A stretch of DNA of 55,387 bases, taken from NCBI GenBank assembly GCA_026418175.1, contig JAOABX010000013.1, positions 1 to 55,387 of the forward strand, written 5' to 3'. How positions within the stretch are numbered: the stretch's first letter is position 1; each line of letters opens with the position of its first letter. Shown piece after piece: positions 1 to 8,818 of the stretch. Both the position numbers and the translations under genes were made by a program. The notes below the pieces were generated by a model, which saw nothing but the letters and a program-made list of their open reading frames with translations, was not told where the DNA came from and ran no database searches. The DNA is from Flavobacteriales bacterium. Its GTDB lineage: Bacteria > Bacteroidota > Bacteroidia > CAIKAF01.

Positions 1-471
1 TGCATAGGTTGTAACAATACTCAAAACATTGGCTTTGATTTTATTTTCAATCCAGTATTTACCAAACGCTAACGAGCAATTGTACGAGCCTTTTAATACA
101 ATATCTACCACACTATCAAATGCCCGGTAACTTAAACGTTCTGTTGGACTAATAAAATTTCCGGCAGCATTATTTACCAATCCGTTTACCACGCCAAACT
201 CATCTACCGATTGCTTCAATACAGCTTCCACCGCTTCGTAATTTCTCACATCGCAGGGAATGCCCAAACATTGCCCACCTGTTTCATCCCGTAGTTCTTT
301 AGCAGCCTGTTCAATCACATCTTTTTTTCGACTGCATATTACAACCTGTGCCCCCAGTTCCAAAAAATATTTACTCATGGCACGGCCCAAGCCAGTTCCC
401 CCACCTGTTACAACTATTGTTTTACCATTCAGGCTTCCTTCTTTCAGCATTGGTTCTGTGTAGTGTGGCAT
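1..471 (-). CDS. SDR-family oxidoreductase, 2,4-dienoyl-CoA reductase-like (truncated by window edge)
   Basis: The first 157 codons of a short-chain dehydrogenase/reductase; the C-terminal part lies outside the window. The N-terminal Rossmann motif TGGGTGLG (about residues 22-29) binds NAD(P)H, and NNAAG (about residue 103) is the usual structural motif. The CSRK stretch after beta-strand 2 suggests NADP preference. The family member most resembled is the 2,4-dienoyl-CoA reductase type, by the short leader before the Rossmann motif and the NNAAGNF wording, so a role in fatty acid beta-oxidation is inferred. The catalytic Tyr-x3-Lys is not visible. Start chosen at the ATG at 471; a perfect -7 box (TACCTTTG) lies on this strand at 539-546. 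Confidence 0.85.
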   Translation of the reverse strand, partial: MPHYTEPMLKEGSLNGKTIVVTGGGTGLGRAMSKYFLELGAQVVICSRKKDVIEQAAKELRDETGGQCLGIPCDVRNYEAVEAVLKQSVDEFGVVNGLVNNAAGNFISPTERLSYRAFDSVVDIVLKGSYNCSLAFGKYWIENKIKANVLSIVTTYA

Positions 472-561
472 AATAATTTTTTTAGTTCAAACAATAAATA
501 ATAAACCAATTCGCGGAATAAATGTTCCGACATGCAGGCAAAGGTATAAAATCACAAACGA

Positions 562-1278
562 TTACAGGTAAAAATCAGTGGTAAGTGTATTATAAGCTTC
601 AGATCGTTGACCATCTCTTTGATATAGATATAATATGGTTTCATCTAGTTGATTAGGTTTTCCCTGCCTGAATTCAGCCAACGTTCGAATAGGTTGTGAA
701 TCTTTAAAACTACTTACTAAACATCGGCGATGCATATACCATCCCCTTCGTTCGCCCCATGTGGTAAATTGTTCCATTTCATGTACCGGTAAAATCAATG
801 CTAAAGTAGCCTGTGAGTGCATAATTTGTAATGCGGCTTGCCACAAGTTTTGAAAAGAAAGTGTTTCTACATGACGTGCTCTGGAAATACGAATGTCATT
901 GTTTTTTAACGAATGATTAAAATACGGTGGATTGGTTATCACTAAATCTACCTGTAACAAGTTTTTAGCATGAAAATTTGAAAAATTTTCTATGTGAAGT
1001 ACTATACGATCTTTCCAAGGAGACGACTCAAAATTGTATTCAGCATCTTTGGCTGATAAAGGATCAATTTCAACGGCATGAATAATAGCATTATCACATC
1101 GTTGTGCCATCATCAAGGCTAAGACACCCGTTCCTGTCCCAATGTCAACAATTGTATTTATATTTTTAGGAATCGTTACCCAACTACCCAACAGTACCGA
1201 ATCGGTGCCAACCTTGAAGGCAGCATGGTGCTGTCGAATAACAAATTTTTTAAAAACGAATGGGGAAGAAACCTTCAT
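562..1278 (-). CDS. trmN6: tRNA1(Val) (adenine(37)-N6)-methyltransferase
   Basis: A 238-residue Class I SAM-dependent methyltransferase of the TrmN6/YfiC family, which makes m6A37 in tRNA-Val. Visible features are the SAM-binding IGTGTG loop at residues 46-51, the acidic end of beta-2 (HAVEID, about 68), and the amino-methyltransferase motif NPPY at 116-119 followed by the family-typical stretch with RHVETLSF. Length matches the family. It is transcribed alone, divergently from dps. A perfect Bacteroidota -7 box lies only four bases upstream of the ATG, so the message may be leaderless. Assignment rests on the NPPY context and overall layout; confusion with another N6-adenine methyltransferase is possible but unlikely. 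Confidence 0.9.
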   Translation of the reverse strand: MKVSSPFVFKKFVIRQHHAAFKVGTDSVLLGSWVTIPKNINTIVDIGTGTGVLALMMAQRCDNAIIHAVEIDPLSAKDAEYNFESSPWKDRIVLHIENFSNFHAKNLLQVDLVITNPPYFNHSLKNNDIRISRARHVETLSFQNLWQAALQIMHSQATLALILPVHEMEQFTTWGERRGWYMHRRCLVSSFKDSQPIRTLAEFRQGKPNQLDETILYLYQRDGQRSEAYNTLTTDFYL

Positions 1279-1282
1279 TAAA

Positions 1283-1290
1283 CAAAGATA
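1283..1290 (-). promoter_or_regulatory. -7 promoter box of trmN6
   Basis: TATCTTTG on the minus strand is a perfect match to the Bacteroidota -7 consensus TAnnTTTG. It ends four bases before the trmN6 ATG. No clear -33 TTTG is seen at the normal distance. Confidence 0.5.
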
Positions 1291-1403
1291 TTTTTAACCT
1301 TTAAAACGAAATTATACCAAACAAGATATTTTAAGAAATTACCTGTAATTGGGAGTAGTTTTAAATAGCTGAAATATTTACCTTCGATTATAAAATTTAG
1401 GTT

Positions 1404-1880
1404 ATGAAAAAAGTGAATGCAATAGGATTAGATGAAAAAAAATGTGAAAAATTAGCAGGTAAGCTCAACGAATTACTAGCTAATTATTCCATCTTTTATC
1501 AAAACGCCCGTGGGTACCACTGGAACATTCGAGGCGATAAGTTTTTTGAACTACATGTAAAGTTTGAAGAACTATATAACGATCTGTTAATTAAAATTGA
1601 TGAAGTAGCAGAGCGAATTCTTACCTTAGGATATGCGCCTCAACACAATTATTCAGCTTACCGAAAAATAGCTACCATCCAGGAAAGTGAACAAGTAAGT
1701 GACGGTAAGAAAGCGGTTCAGGAAATATTGAATTCATTTAAAGTGATCATCAGCTTGCAAAGAGAACTTTTGGAGCTTTCTGCAGATGCCAACGACGAAG
1801 GTACTAATGCACTGATGAGTGATTACATTCGTGTACAAGAAAAGCTGGTATGGATGTATTCGGCGTATTTGAATAATTAA
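1404..1880 (+). CDS. dps: Dps-family DNA protection / ferritin-like protein
   Basis: A 158-residue member of the Dps family, which forms 12-subunit shells that oxidise and store iron and protect DNA in starvation or oxidative stress. The inter-subunit ferroxidase ligands are all visible with the exact family spacing: His39 (in YHWNIRG), His51, Asp66 and Glu70. The protein is nearly full family length and starts at an ATG preceded by a near-consensus box (TACCTTCG, 1379-1386). It converges on the small membrane protein gene, whose stop codon is only three bases away. The Lys-rich N-terminus could contribute to DNA binding, as in other Dps proteins; this is inference. Confidence 0.92.
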   Translation: MKKVNAIGLDEKKCEKLAGKLNELLANYSIFYQNARGYHWNIRGDKFFELHVKFEELYNDLLIKIDEVAERILTLGYAPQHNYSAYRKIATIQESEQVSDGKKAVQEILNSFKVIISLQRELLELSADANDEGTNALMSDYIRVQEKLVWMYSAYLNN

Positions 1881-1883
1881 AAA

Positions 1884-2156
1884 TTACTTTTGCATTGTTT
1901 TTTTTCGTTGGTTTGAAACCAATTGAACCAATGAAAACAAAGCAATCACTGCCCAAATAGTATTTACCGTTGCCGGAGGGAAAGCTCGTTTATAGAGCGT
2001 AAATACTATTAATAAAGTACTTCCGATAAAGTTCATCAATTGATAAATAATATCTGACGACTTCCATTTATTCATCGAAAGCATTGCATACGCCAACACC
2101 ACCAAGGCAGAGCCGGCCCATCCGGCCACTTCCATCCAAATATCAACATTAAACAT
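1884..2156 (-). CDS. Small membrane protein, CBU_0592-like
   Basis: A 90-residue protein with three hydrophobic segments (about residues 10-28, 38-55, 64-83) and a short basic C-terminus. The pattern AGWAGSALVVLAYAMLS followed by NFIGSTLL resembles the CBU_0592-like family of bacterial inner-membrane proteins, whose function is unknown. Its start lies two bases after the namZ stop codon, so the two are almost certainly co-transcribed, with namZ first. A link to cell-wall recycling is suggested only by this arrangement. Confidence 0.75.
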   Translation of the reverse strand: MFNVDIWMEVAGWAGSALVVLAYAMLSMNKWKSSDIIYQLMNFIGSTLLIVFTLYKRAFPPATVNTIWAVIALFSLVQLVSNQRKKTMQK

Positions 2157-2158
2157 AT

Positions 2159-3370
2159 TTATTCAAAATCAGGATATAATAAATATTTTTTTCGAATTAC
2201 TTTAAATTCATCAATTGCTGGCTTCCATGATTTTCGAATCTCTTCTTCTGTTTTTCCTGCAATAATATCATTTTTTAACCGATCTGTGCCCGCTAACGTA
2301 CTAAAATAAGAATTAAAAAATTCCGATTTCTTTTCATACCGGTTGTATAAATCTATCAACCAATACAAGTAAATCATTCCCGAATCACGAATAAAGCCAT
2401 TCCCAAAATTAGTCAAGTCATATCCATAACATACTTGCCCTTCATACTTTGGATTTTTCGCTCCAGTCCTGCTTTCAGGAGTAAATTTATAGGGAGCATC
2501 TTTAAGTGACGGATGACCAACAATCTGAAACGGTTTGTCAGTTCCCCGGCCAACGCTGATAACAGTACCTTCAAAAAAACAAAGCGACGGATACAAATAT
2601 ACCGCAGCCATTGATGTTAAGTTGGGTGAAGGTTTAACTGGTAGTTGGTACAACGTACGATGATCATAATTTTTACACTCAATCACTGTTAAATCGCATT
2701 TTTTTCCTCCTTCCAGCCATTTTTCCTCACTAATCATGCAAGCATACTCTCCAATCGTCATACCATGTACCACCGGTACCCGGTGTAATCCAACAAACGA
2801 TTTAAATTTATCTTCCAAAACAGGACCGTCTATATAATGGCCATTAGGATTTGGGCGATCCAACACAATCATTTTTTTATTCAGTTTAGCTGCGGCTTCC
2901 ATTAAATAAGTCATAGTAGAAATGTAGGTATAAAATCGCGTCCCAACATCCTGCATATCGAAAAGGATGATATCAACATCAGCTAGTTGTTCATCGGTAG
3001 GTTTTTTATTTTTTCCGTAGAGCGATATAATGGGCAAGCCGGTTTTCTTATCCGTGCTGGTTGTAACATGCTCACCAGCATCAGCATCTCCGCGAAACCC
3101 ATGCTCTGGACTAAACACTTTCACTACCTGAACTTTTAATGTAAGAAGTGAATCAACCAAATGGGTATTCCCAATCATGGAGGTATGATTACCGGCTACT
3201 GCTACTCGCTTTCCGGCAAGTAACGGTAAGTATACATCCGTGCGTTGTGCCCCAACGGTAATTTGTGATGCATCTTTTACAACTAACGCGGGCCGCTGGA
3301 GTTTCTGCCCTAATCCAAATCCGCTCAATAAAATCCAAAAAGCAATAAAAATTTGAAAACGTGGATGCAT
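2159..3370 (-). CDS. namZ: NamZ-type exo-beta-N-acetylmuramidase (DUF1343)
   Basis: A 403-residue exported protein of the DUF1343 family, shown in Bacillus and Tannerella to be an exo-lytic N-acetylmuramidase (NamZ) that releases MurNAc from peptidoglycan fragments. The N-terminus is a signal peptide (hydrophobic residues about 5-20). The family motif SPEHGFRG is present, with Glu89-His90, followed by a DMQDVGTRFYTY block and a DRPNPN block, all highly typical. It leads a two-gene operon with the small membrane protein. Role inferred: peptidoglycan turnover and amino-sugar recycling in the periplasm. Confidence 0.88.
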   Translation of the reverse strand: MHPRFQIFIAFWILLSGFGLGQKLQRPALVVKDASQITVGAQRTDVYLPLLAGKRVAVAGNHTSMIGNTHLVDSLLTLKVQVVKVFSPEHGFRGDADAGEHVTTSTDKKTGLPIISLYGKNKKPTDEQLADVDIILFDMQDVGTRFYTYISTMTYLMEAAAKLNKKMIVLDRPNPNGHYIDGPVLEDKFKSFVGLHRVPVVHGMTIGEYACMISEEKWLEGGKKCDLTVIECKNYDHRTLYQLPVKPSPNLTSMAAVYLYPSLCFFEGTVISVGRGTDKPFQIVGHPSLKDAPYKFTPESRTGAKNPKYEGQVCYGYDLTNFGNGFIRDSGMIYLYWLIDLYNRYEKKSEFFNSYFSTLAGTDRLKNDIIAGKTEEEIRKSWKPAIDEFKVIRKKYLLYPDFE

Positions 3371-3495
3371 AGATTAATAGTATCTTCGTGTTATGAATAA
3401 ATTAAAGAATTAGATGCAAAAATAACACCGGAAAAGAAACAAGATACGAATCTTGAATTCGGCATGAACGTACAAATTAATTAAAGACGTTAAAT

Positions 3496-4806
3496 TTGAA
3501 AACAGAAATTTTTATTACCCGACGAATCTTAACAACCCGGCATCCTGCTGGTTTTTCCCGACCGATTGTGAGGTTTGCCATTGCCAGCATTTCATTGGGG
3601 CTGGGAATTATGATTTTGGCTGTATCCATTGTGAATGGATTTAAAAAAGGAATTACCGAAAAACTCACCGGTATAACTTCCCATATTCAGATTACAAAGC
3701 TTTCTGCATCCTCGTCGCTCGAAACGGAACCTATTGACAGTAAGCCTGCATTTTACAATGAAATTAAATCCATGCCAGAGGTGAATCATATCCAATCGTT
3801 TGTTGTAAAACACGGAATTTTAAAAACCAAAAAAGAGATACAGGGAGTAGTTATCAAAGGGGTTGGAGATGATTTTAATTGGAAGTTTTTTCAACAGCAT
3901 CTTAAAGAAGGAGCAATACTTACCTCATTAGAAAATGAAGAATCTATTAAAAATATTATTATCTCTAAATTAATTGCAAATAAATTAAACGTCTCAGTAA
4001 ACGATAGCTTATATGTTTATTTCTTAAGTCGAATTAAAAAGCCATTGTATCAAATTCCGGATGATTTTCCACATGATGAATACTATGAAATGCTAATTAA
4101 GGACAGCATTACTGAAAGCAAGCCGTATGCCATGAAACTACGGGTAACCGGGATTTATGAAACCGGAATGTATGAAATGGATAATCAATTAATTTTAGCA
4201 CATCAGTGGTTAGTACAAGATATGTACAAATGGAATCGTAATCAAATAAGTGGTTTTGAAATTACATTAAAAGACTATCGAAACTTGGATGATATTACCT
4301 GGGTAATTGACAGTAAAGTTCCGGTGGATTTGTATGTGAGCAACATTCGAGAAAACTATCCGGAAATTTTTGAATGGTTACCAACTATTGACATCAACAG
4401 CATTATAATAATCATTTTAATGATTCTGGTTTCTATCATGGCCATGATTTCTACCCTGCTGATTCTTATCCTTGAAAAAACGAATATGATTGGTATTTTA
4501 AAAGCCCTTGGAATGAGTAATTTTCAAGTGAGAAAAATTTTCATTTTACAAGCTGCATATATTATAATACAAGGCCTTATTTTAGGTAATATATTTGGCA
4601 TTGGCTTGTGTTTAATTCAGTTTCATTTTGGTATAATTAAATTAGACCAGCAATCGTATTACTTATCAGAAGTACCTGTGCTAATTGATTGGTTAAAAAT
4701 TGCAGGAATAAATTTGCTCACGTTCATCAATTGCATATTTGTTTTAATTTTTCCTAGTTATTTAATTACCAGAATTTCTCCAGTACAAGCAATTAGAGTT
4801 TCATAA
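3496..4806 (+). CDS. ABC transporter permease, LolC/LolE (FtsX) type
   Basis: A 436-residue permease with the LolC/E-MacB topology: one transmembrane helix near residues 25-47 (ending SIVNGFKKG), a large periplasmic MacB-like domain, then three helices in the C-terminal FtsX domain (about 300-430). The conserved ILKALGMS coupling segment is present. In the family such permeases extract lipoproteins or drive other mechanotransmission with a separate ATPase; no ATPase gene is adjacent. The start is TTG: there is an in-frame stop at 3478 and no ATG before the first helix, and the N-terminal wording FITRRI is conserved in relatives. Confidence 0.85.
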   Translation: MKTEIFITRRILTTRHPAGFSRPIVRFAIASISLGLGIMILAVSIVNGFKKGITEKLTGITSHIQITKLSASSSLETEPIDSKPAFYNEIKSMPEVNHIQSFVVKHGILKTKKEIQGVVIKGVGDDFNWKFFQQHLKEGAILTSLENEESIKNIIISKLIANKLNVSVNDSLYVYFLSRIKKPLYQIPDDFPHDEYYEMLIKDSITESKPYAMKLRVTGIYETGMYEMDNQLILAHQWLVQDMYKWNRNQISGFEITLKDYRNLDDITWVIDSKVPVDLYVSNIRENYPEIFEWLPTIDINSIIIIILMILVSIMAMISTLLILILEKTNMIGILKALGMSNFQVRKIFILQAAYIIIQGLILGNIFGIGLCLIQFHFGIIKLDQQSYYLSEVPVLIDWLKIAGINLLTFINCIFVLIFPSYLITRISPVQAIRVS

Positions 4807-4877
4807 CAATAATTAAAAATTTAATGCATAATTAAATTTAATATTAAAACGGAAATAGCAATGTGTAATAAAAACAA

Positions 4878-6380
4878 ATGGATATTAAATTTCTAACCTC
4901 TTCGAAAAAAGATATCATTCTCATTATTATACTATTATTAATTAATTTTTTAATAAAGGGAATGTATATTAATAAAGGGTCACTAAGTGGTGATGAACCT
5001 TTTAGTGTATATCATGCTCAAATGAATATTCCATCTATTATTTCACAACTCTCTCAAGGAAATAATCCTCCGCTTTATGAAATCGTTCTTCATGGATGGA
5101 TTAGTTTTTTCGGAATATCTGAACCCTCTGTTCGTTTCCCATCCTTACTTTTTAACTGTATAACTTTATTTTTTATTTTTAAAATTGGAAGTAAATTTTT
5201 AAATCAACGAATTGCTGTTTACGCAAGCATTCTTTTTATTTTTTCAAACTATCAAATTTATTTTTCGCATGAAGCAAGAGTATATAGCTTACTAGGAATG
5301 TTAACTTCTATTTCAATGTATGTATTCATGCATATCATTTATAATGATGAAAAAAAATTACAAGGTATTAATTTAAAAAAAACTAATAATTCAAACCTCT
5401 CGTTCATAATATTGGCTCTGGTAAATACTTTAATAATTTATGCTCATTATTTTGGATTTTTTATTATCGCTACACAATTCACATTTACATTTTTATATCT
5501 ATCATTCTTAAAAAGAAACTGGAAAAAATTATTGATAAGTACAGGTATTATGATATTCTTGTATGCTCCAAATATACCAATAGTTATAAATAGATTTTTA
5601 GCATCTTATGAAGAAACTTGGGTAAAACCACCGAAAGGAATTGAAAGTATATACAACATGTTATGGTCATTTTCTAATGCACCCCTTGTAGTTGTTGTTA
5701 TTTTAATTTTATTATTTGCTTCATTCATCAAATGGGCTTATCATTATAAAAAACAAGAAAAAAGCATTCATTTTGCATTTATCGCATATTGGTTCGGTTT
5801 TATTTTTTTTACCATGTTTGGATTATCGTATTGGGTACCGATGTTTCTTGATCGTTATCTAATGCCGGCATCTGTTTCTTATCCGTTACTAATTGCAATT
5901 TGTGCAGATTATTTTAAAATAAAAAAAATGAAATTTAACTTTATAATACCTATCGTTATATGTTCTTTATTTATTGTTACAGTAAAACCTGATTCATATA
6001 ACAAAAGAGATGTAAAAAGCCTTGTAGCTAAAATCAAATCTTTAAAAACAAAAAACACAATCATTTATATTTGTCCGGATTGGTTCGAATTGAACTTTGT
6101 TTATTATTATCAGCCTTCCTGGTTTATAGAAACAGCAAGTAATAAGAAAAATAACTTGAACGAATATTTACACGCTGACAATATATATCCAATTAATCAT
6201 TATAAACAAATTGACACAACATCAATTTCCGGAAAAGATAAAATCATATACATTGATGCTGGATCAGATTTTGTACTTCCTGATAATAATATTAAACAAT
6301 TTTTAGATTTAAATTTTAATGCAACTGAGTACCTTTCAATACAAGATATATTTAAGGTATATATCTATAATTTAAAATAA
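4878..6380 (+). CDS. GT39-like polytopic membrane glycosyltransferase
   Basis: A 500-residue GT-C fold enzyme with about ten transmembrane helices. It has the family signature near the N-terminus: GDEPFS in the first periplasmic loop (the acidic catalytic loop) followed by NPPLYEIVLHGW and SVRFPSLLF. The family transfers sugar from a polyprenyl-phosphate donor to lipid, protein or glycan in the membrane. The C-terminal ~110 residues are soluble and periplasmic. The gene is markedly richer in A and T than its neighbours and its codon use looks different, which may mark horizontal transfer. Its last nine bases overlap the end of the convergent MORN-like gene. Acceptor unknown. Confidence 0.8.
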   Translation: MDIKFLTSSKKDIILIIILLLINFLIKGMYINKGSLSGDEPFSVYHAQMNIPSIISQLSQGNNPPLYEIVLHGWISFFGISEPSVRFPSLLFNCITLFFIFKIGSKFLNQRIAVYASILFIFSNYQIYFSHEARVYSLLGMLTSISMYVFMHIIYNDEKKLQGINLKKTNNSNLSFIILALVNTLIIYAHYFGFFIIATQFTFTFLYLSFLKRNWKKLLISTGIMIFLYAPNIPIVINRFLASYEETWVKPPKGIESIYNMLWSFSNAPLVVVVILILLFASFIKWAYHYKKQEKSIHFAFIAYWFGFIFFTMFGLSYWVPMFLDRYLMPASVSYPLLIAICADYFKIKKMKFNFIIPIVICSLFIVTVKPDSYNKRDVKSLVAKIKSLKTKNTIIYICPDWFELNFVYYYQPSWFIETASNKKNNLNEYLHADNIYPINHYKQIDTTSISGKDKIIYIDAGSDFVLPDNNIKQFLDLNFNATEYLSIQDIFKVYIYNLK

Positions 6381-8711
6381 ATCTCCGCCTTCCTGGAAGC
6401 CTTTATTAAAACGAATCTGCTTGGTGAGCTTCCCTTCTTTATCATAAAATTTCCACATGCCTTCTTTTTTACCATTTTTATAATTGCCTATTACTTGTAT
6501 GCCTCCGTATTCATAATAACGAACATATTTACCGTGAAACGTATCGCCTTTTTTGCTGTATTCCCCTGATTTGTTTCCATTGGGATAAAAAAATTCCCAT
6601 TTGCCATCTTCTTTATCATTTTTATATTTTCCTTTACGAAGTACTGTACCATCTTTGTAATATTCAATCCAATTTCCATGTTTTAATCCGTTATTGTATG
6701 CTCCTTTTTCTTTTACAGTTCCGATAAGATGCCAATATGTCCAAGTGCCGTTTCGCGAACCTTTGAAGTAAGAACCTTCATATTTTCGATTGCCATTTTC
6801 ATAATACCCTTTCCAAATACTGTCCATTACCCCAAAATAAAAAAAGCCTTCGTCTTTGGGTTTTCCATTTTCATAGTACGAAATAAAATATCCATGTTCT
6901 GAACCTCCTACAAAATTGCCGGTATGTTCAATTTTGCCATTTTCATAATAATATGTCCATTTTCCGGTTTTATCATCGTGCTTAAAAGCACCTTCTTTCC
7001 ATTTTTTTCCTGATTCATAATAATACGTCCATACGCTATCACGCTTACCCAATTTATAAAAACCTTCATAGTGCTTTTGGCCATTGGGATAATATTCTTC
7101 CCAGGGTCCATGCTGTAAATTATTTTCAAATGTGCCTTTCATTTCTATCTTTCCATCAGGTAAATACCATATCCAGGTACCGGTTTTTATTCCCATATTG
7201 TAAATAAATATCCCTTCAGGCTTTCCATCCGGATAATATGTTTTCCAAATACCATGAGCCGAATCAGATTCGTAGCTAGCTTCTTCCATTAAGGAGCCAT
7301 CTTCATAATAACTTAACCATACTCCTTGTTTCTTACCATTCACCCTTTTACCTCGCATCTTAATACCGCCTTTTTCGTACCAAATCCAGGTAGAGTCGTT
7401 TTCATAATTGATAATACTTTTTTTTGCCCCGCTTTTATACCAGTATTTCCAAATTCCTTTGGGTTTTCCTTTTTCGTAGTATTCTTCGGCAGCCAGATGC
7501 CCTTCATTAAACCATGTTTTCCACACTCCATGTTTTTCGCCTTGTATGTAATTTTTTATTGCTTCCGGCTTGCCATCCATATAAAACGTTTTGTATTCGC
7601 CATTCAGTTTACCCATTGAAAAAACACACTCTTCCTGTAATTGACCGTTTTGGTACCAGGTTTTCCAGGTTCCGTCTTTGAGGGTATCTCGTTCGGTGCC
7701 TTGTATTTCTATTTGACCATTGTCAAAAAAGCGTTTTAATTCACCAGTATCATAATTTTTTTCTTCATAAATTTTTCCATTGGTATGATAATGTTTCCAA
7801 ACACCAACTTTTTTATCATTCTCATAACGGCCTTCTGTTTCAATTTTTCCATCAGCATACCAAGTTTTCCATTCACCGGTTTTAACTCCGTTTTTATATT
7901 CGCTAATGCTTTTTTTCTTCCCATTATCCCATAGTTCCTGCCACTTATCATGTGGAAGATTATTTACATATTCACTTTTTAGCTGGGGTTTTCCATTAGG
8001 AAAATAGCTAGTCCACTTGCCGTTTTTAAATTCAGGTACTCCTTCCCCTTCCAATTGTAATTTCCCATTTTCATGATAAACTTTTGTAGTTCCTCTATCG
8101 TAATCAATTTCGCTACGAAGTTGTCCGCTATCAAACCATTGCTTCCAAATTCCTCTCTTTTCATCATTTACATAAATTCCATCAGACTGTAATTTGCCAT
8201 TGCTAAACCACATTTGCCAACGACCCGATTTTTTTCCGTCAGTATAATAAAATACACTTTCTTTTTTCTTATTTCGGTAAAAGGACTCCTGTTTACCATG
8301 AAGGATACCGTTGCGATAAGTTGATTTTTGTTTCACTTCGCCGGATGAATAATAGCTTATCCAAACCCCATGACGTTTTCCGTCTTTTATAGTTCCTTTA
8401 TCACTAATGTTACCAGTTTCATTATAGAGGATAATGATCCCTTTATCATAATCAGCCTGAAGCTTTATTCGTCCGGTAATGTACCATTCAGTCCACTTTC
8501 CGGTTTTACGATTATTTTTATAATTTCCTACTGATGCAGGGGCTCCTGTGTGATAATATTCTTTCCAAATACCGTTTTTTTCACCGTTTACTAATTGTCC
8601 TTCAATTTTCAATACACCGTTTTCATAATATTCACGTACCGGCTGCTGCGCCCACATTGATTGCAAAAATAGAGCAAGAAAAAAAACACATTGAACTGCA
8701 AAAAACCTCAT
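6372..8711 (-). CDS. Exported MORN-like (YwqK-type) repeat protein, 32 repeats
   Basis: A 779-residue protein with a signal peptide (cleavage near AQQ, residues 21-23) followed almost entirely by 24-residue repeats of the form W-x-YY-x-NG-K-x-x-x-G-x-Y-x-NG-x-x-x-G. I count 32 units spanning residues 25-771, leaving an eight-residue tail. These belong to the MORN_2/YwqK repeat class, sometimes annotated as an antitoxin; nothing here supports a toxin-antitoxin role. Units 3, 8, 13 and 18 are shortened to 18 residues and each is followed by a 26-residue unit, giving an exact five-unit super-period. No T9SS sorting domain is seen. Location is probably periplasmic or outer surface; function unknown. 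Confidence 0.85.
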   Translation of the reverse strand: MRFFAVQCVFFLALFLQSMWAQQPVREYYENGVLKIEGQLVNGEKNGIWKEYYHTGAPASVGNYKNNRKTGKWTEWYITGRIKLQADYDKGIIILYNETGNISDKGTIKDGKRHGVWISYYSSGEVKQKSTYRNGILHGKQESFYRNKKKESVFYYTDGKKSGRWQMWFSNGKLQSDGIYVNDEKRGIWKQWFDSGQLRSEIDYDRGTTKVYHENGKLQLEGEGVPEFKNGKWTSYFPNGKPQLKSEYVNNLPHDKWQELWDNGKKKSISEYKNGVKTGEWKTWYADGKIETEGRYENDKKVGVWKHYHTNGKIYEEKNYDTGELKRFFDNGQIEIQGTERDTLKDGTWKTWYQNGQLQEECVFSMGKLNGEYKTFYMDGKPEAIKNYIQGEKHGVWKTWFNEGHLAAEEYYEKGKPKGIWKYWYKSGAKKSIINYENDSTWIWYEKGGIKMRGKRVNGKKQGVWLSYYEDGSLMEEASYESDSAHGIWKTYYPDGKPEGIFIYNMGIKTGTWIWYLPDGKIEMKGTFENNLQHGPWEEYYPNGQKHYEGFYKLGKRDSVWTYYYESGKKWKEGAFKHDDKTGKWTYYYENGKIEHTGNFVGGSEHGYFISYYENGKPKDEGFFYFGVMDSIWKGYYENGNRKYEGSYFKGSRNGTWTYWHLIGTVKEKGAYNNGLKHGNWIEYYKDGTVLRKGKYKNDKEDGKWEFFYPNGNKSGEYSKKGDTFHGKYVRYYEYGGIQVIGNYKNGKKEGMWKFYDKEGKLTKQIRFNKGFQEGGDLF
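6399..8639 (-). repeat. 32 tandem MORN-like repeats with a 348-bp super-period
   Basis: The coding repeats run over residues 25-771 of the MORN-like protein. Most units are 24 residues (72 bp). Short (18-residue) units start at residues 74, 190, 306 and 422, exactly 116 residues apart, each followed by a 26-residue unit. The super-repeat covers about 7101-8492. From unit 20 to unit 31 every unit is 24 residues. Confidence 0.9.
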
Positions 8712-8818
8712 GTATCGTAGATTTAATAGATATAGACGACTAAGATCAAAAATAATTGCAAGTCATCAGCATAAGTTTGTAAAAAGATTTATATATTAAC
8801 ACTACCTTTTTAACAAGC

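Noticed and set aside
3440-3455. CAAGAT/ATCTTG inverted repeat as an operator
   Set aside because: Six-base arms in AT-rich DNA with no second copy or known regulator site; too weak to annotate.
6491-8167. Several Lys- and Met-rich open frames inside the MORN-like gene
   Set aside because: They are frame shadows caused by the regular 72-bp repeats and lack family features.
6372-8711. Toxin-antitoxin role for the YwqK-type repeat protein
   Set aside because: The name comes only from the repeat class; there is a signal peptide and no toxin gene beside it.
8776-8810. Full promoter for the YqgE gene (TTTG-N23-TACCTTTT)
   Set aside because: The spacing is long, the last base of the box is wrong, and the box lies eight bases from the ATG; kept only as support for the leaderless pattern.
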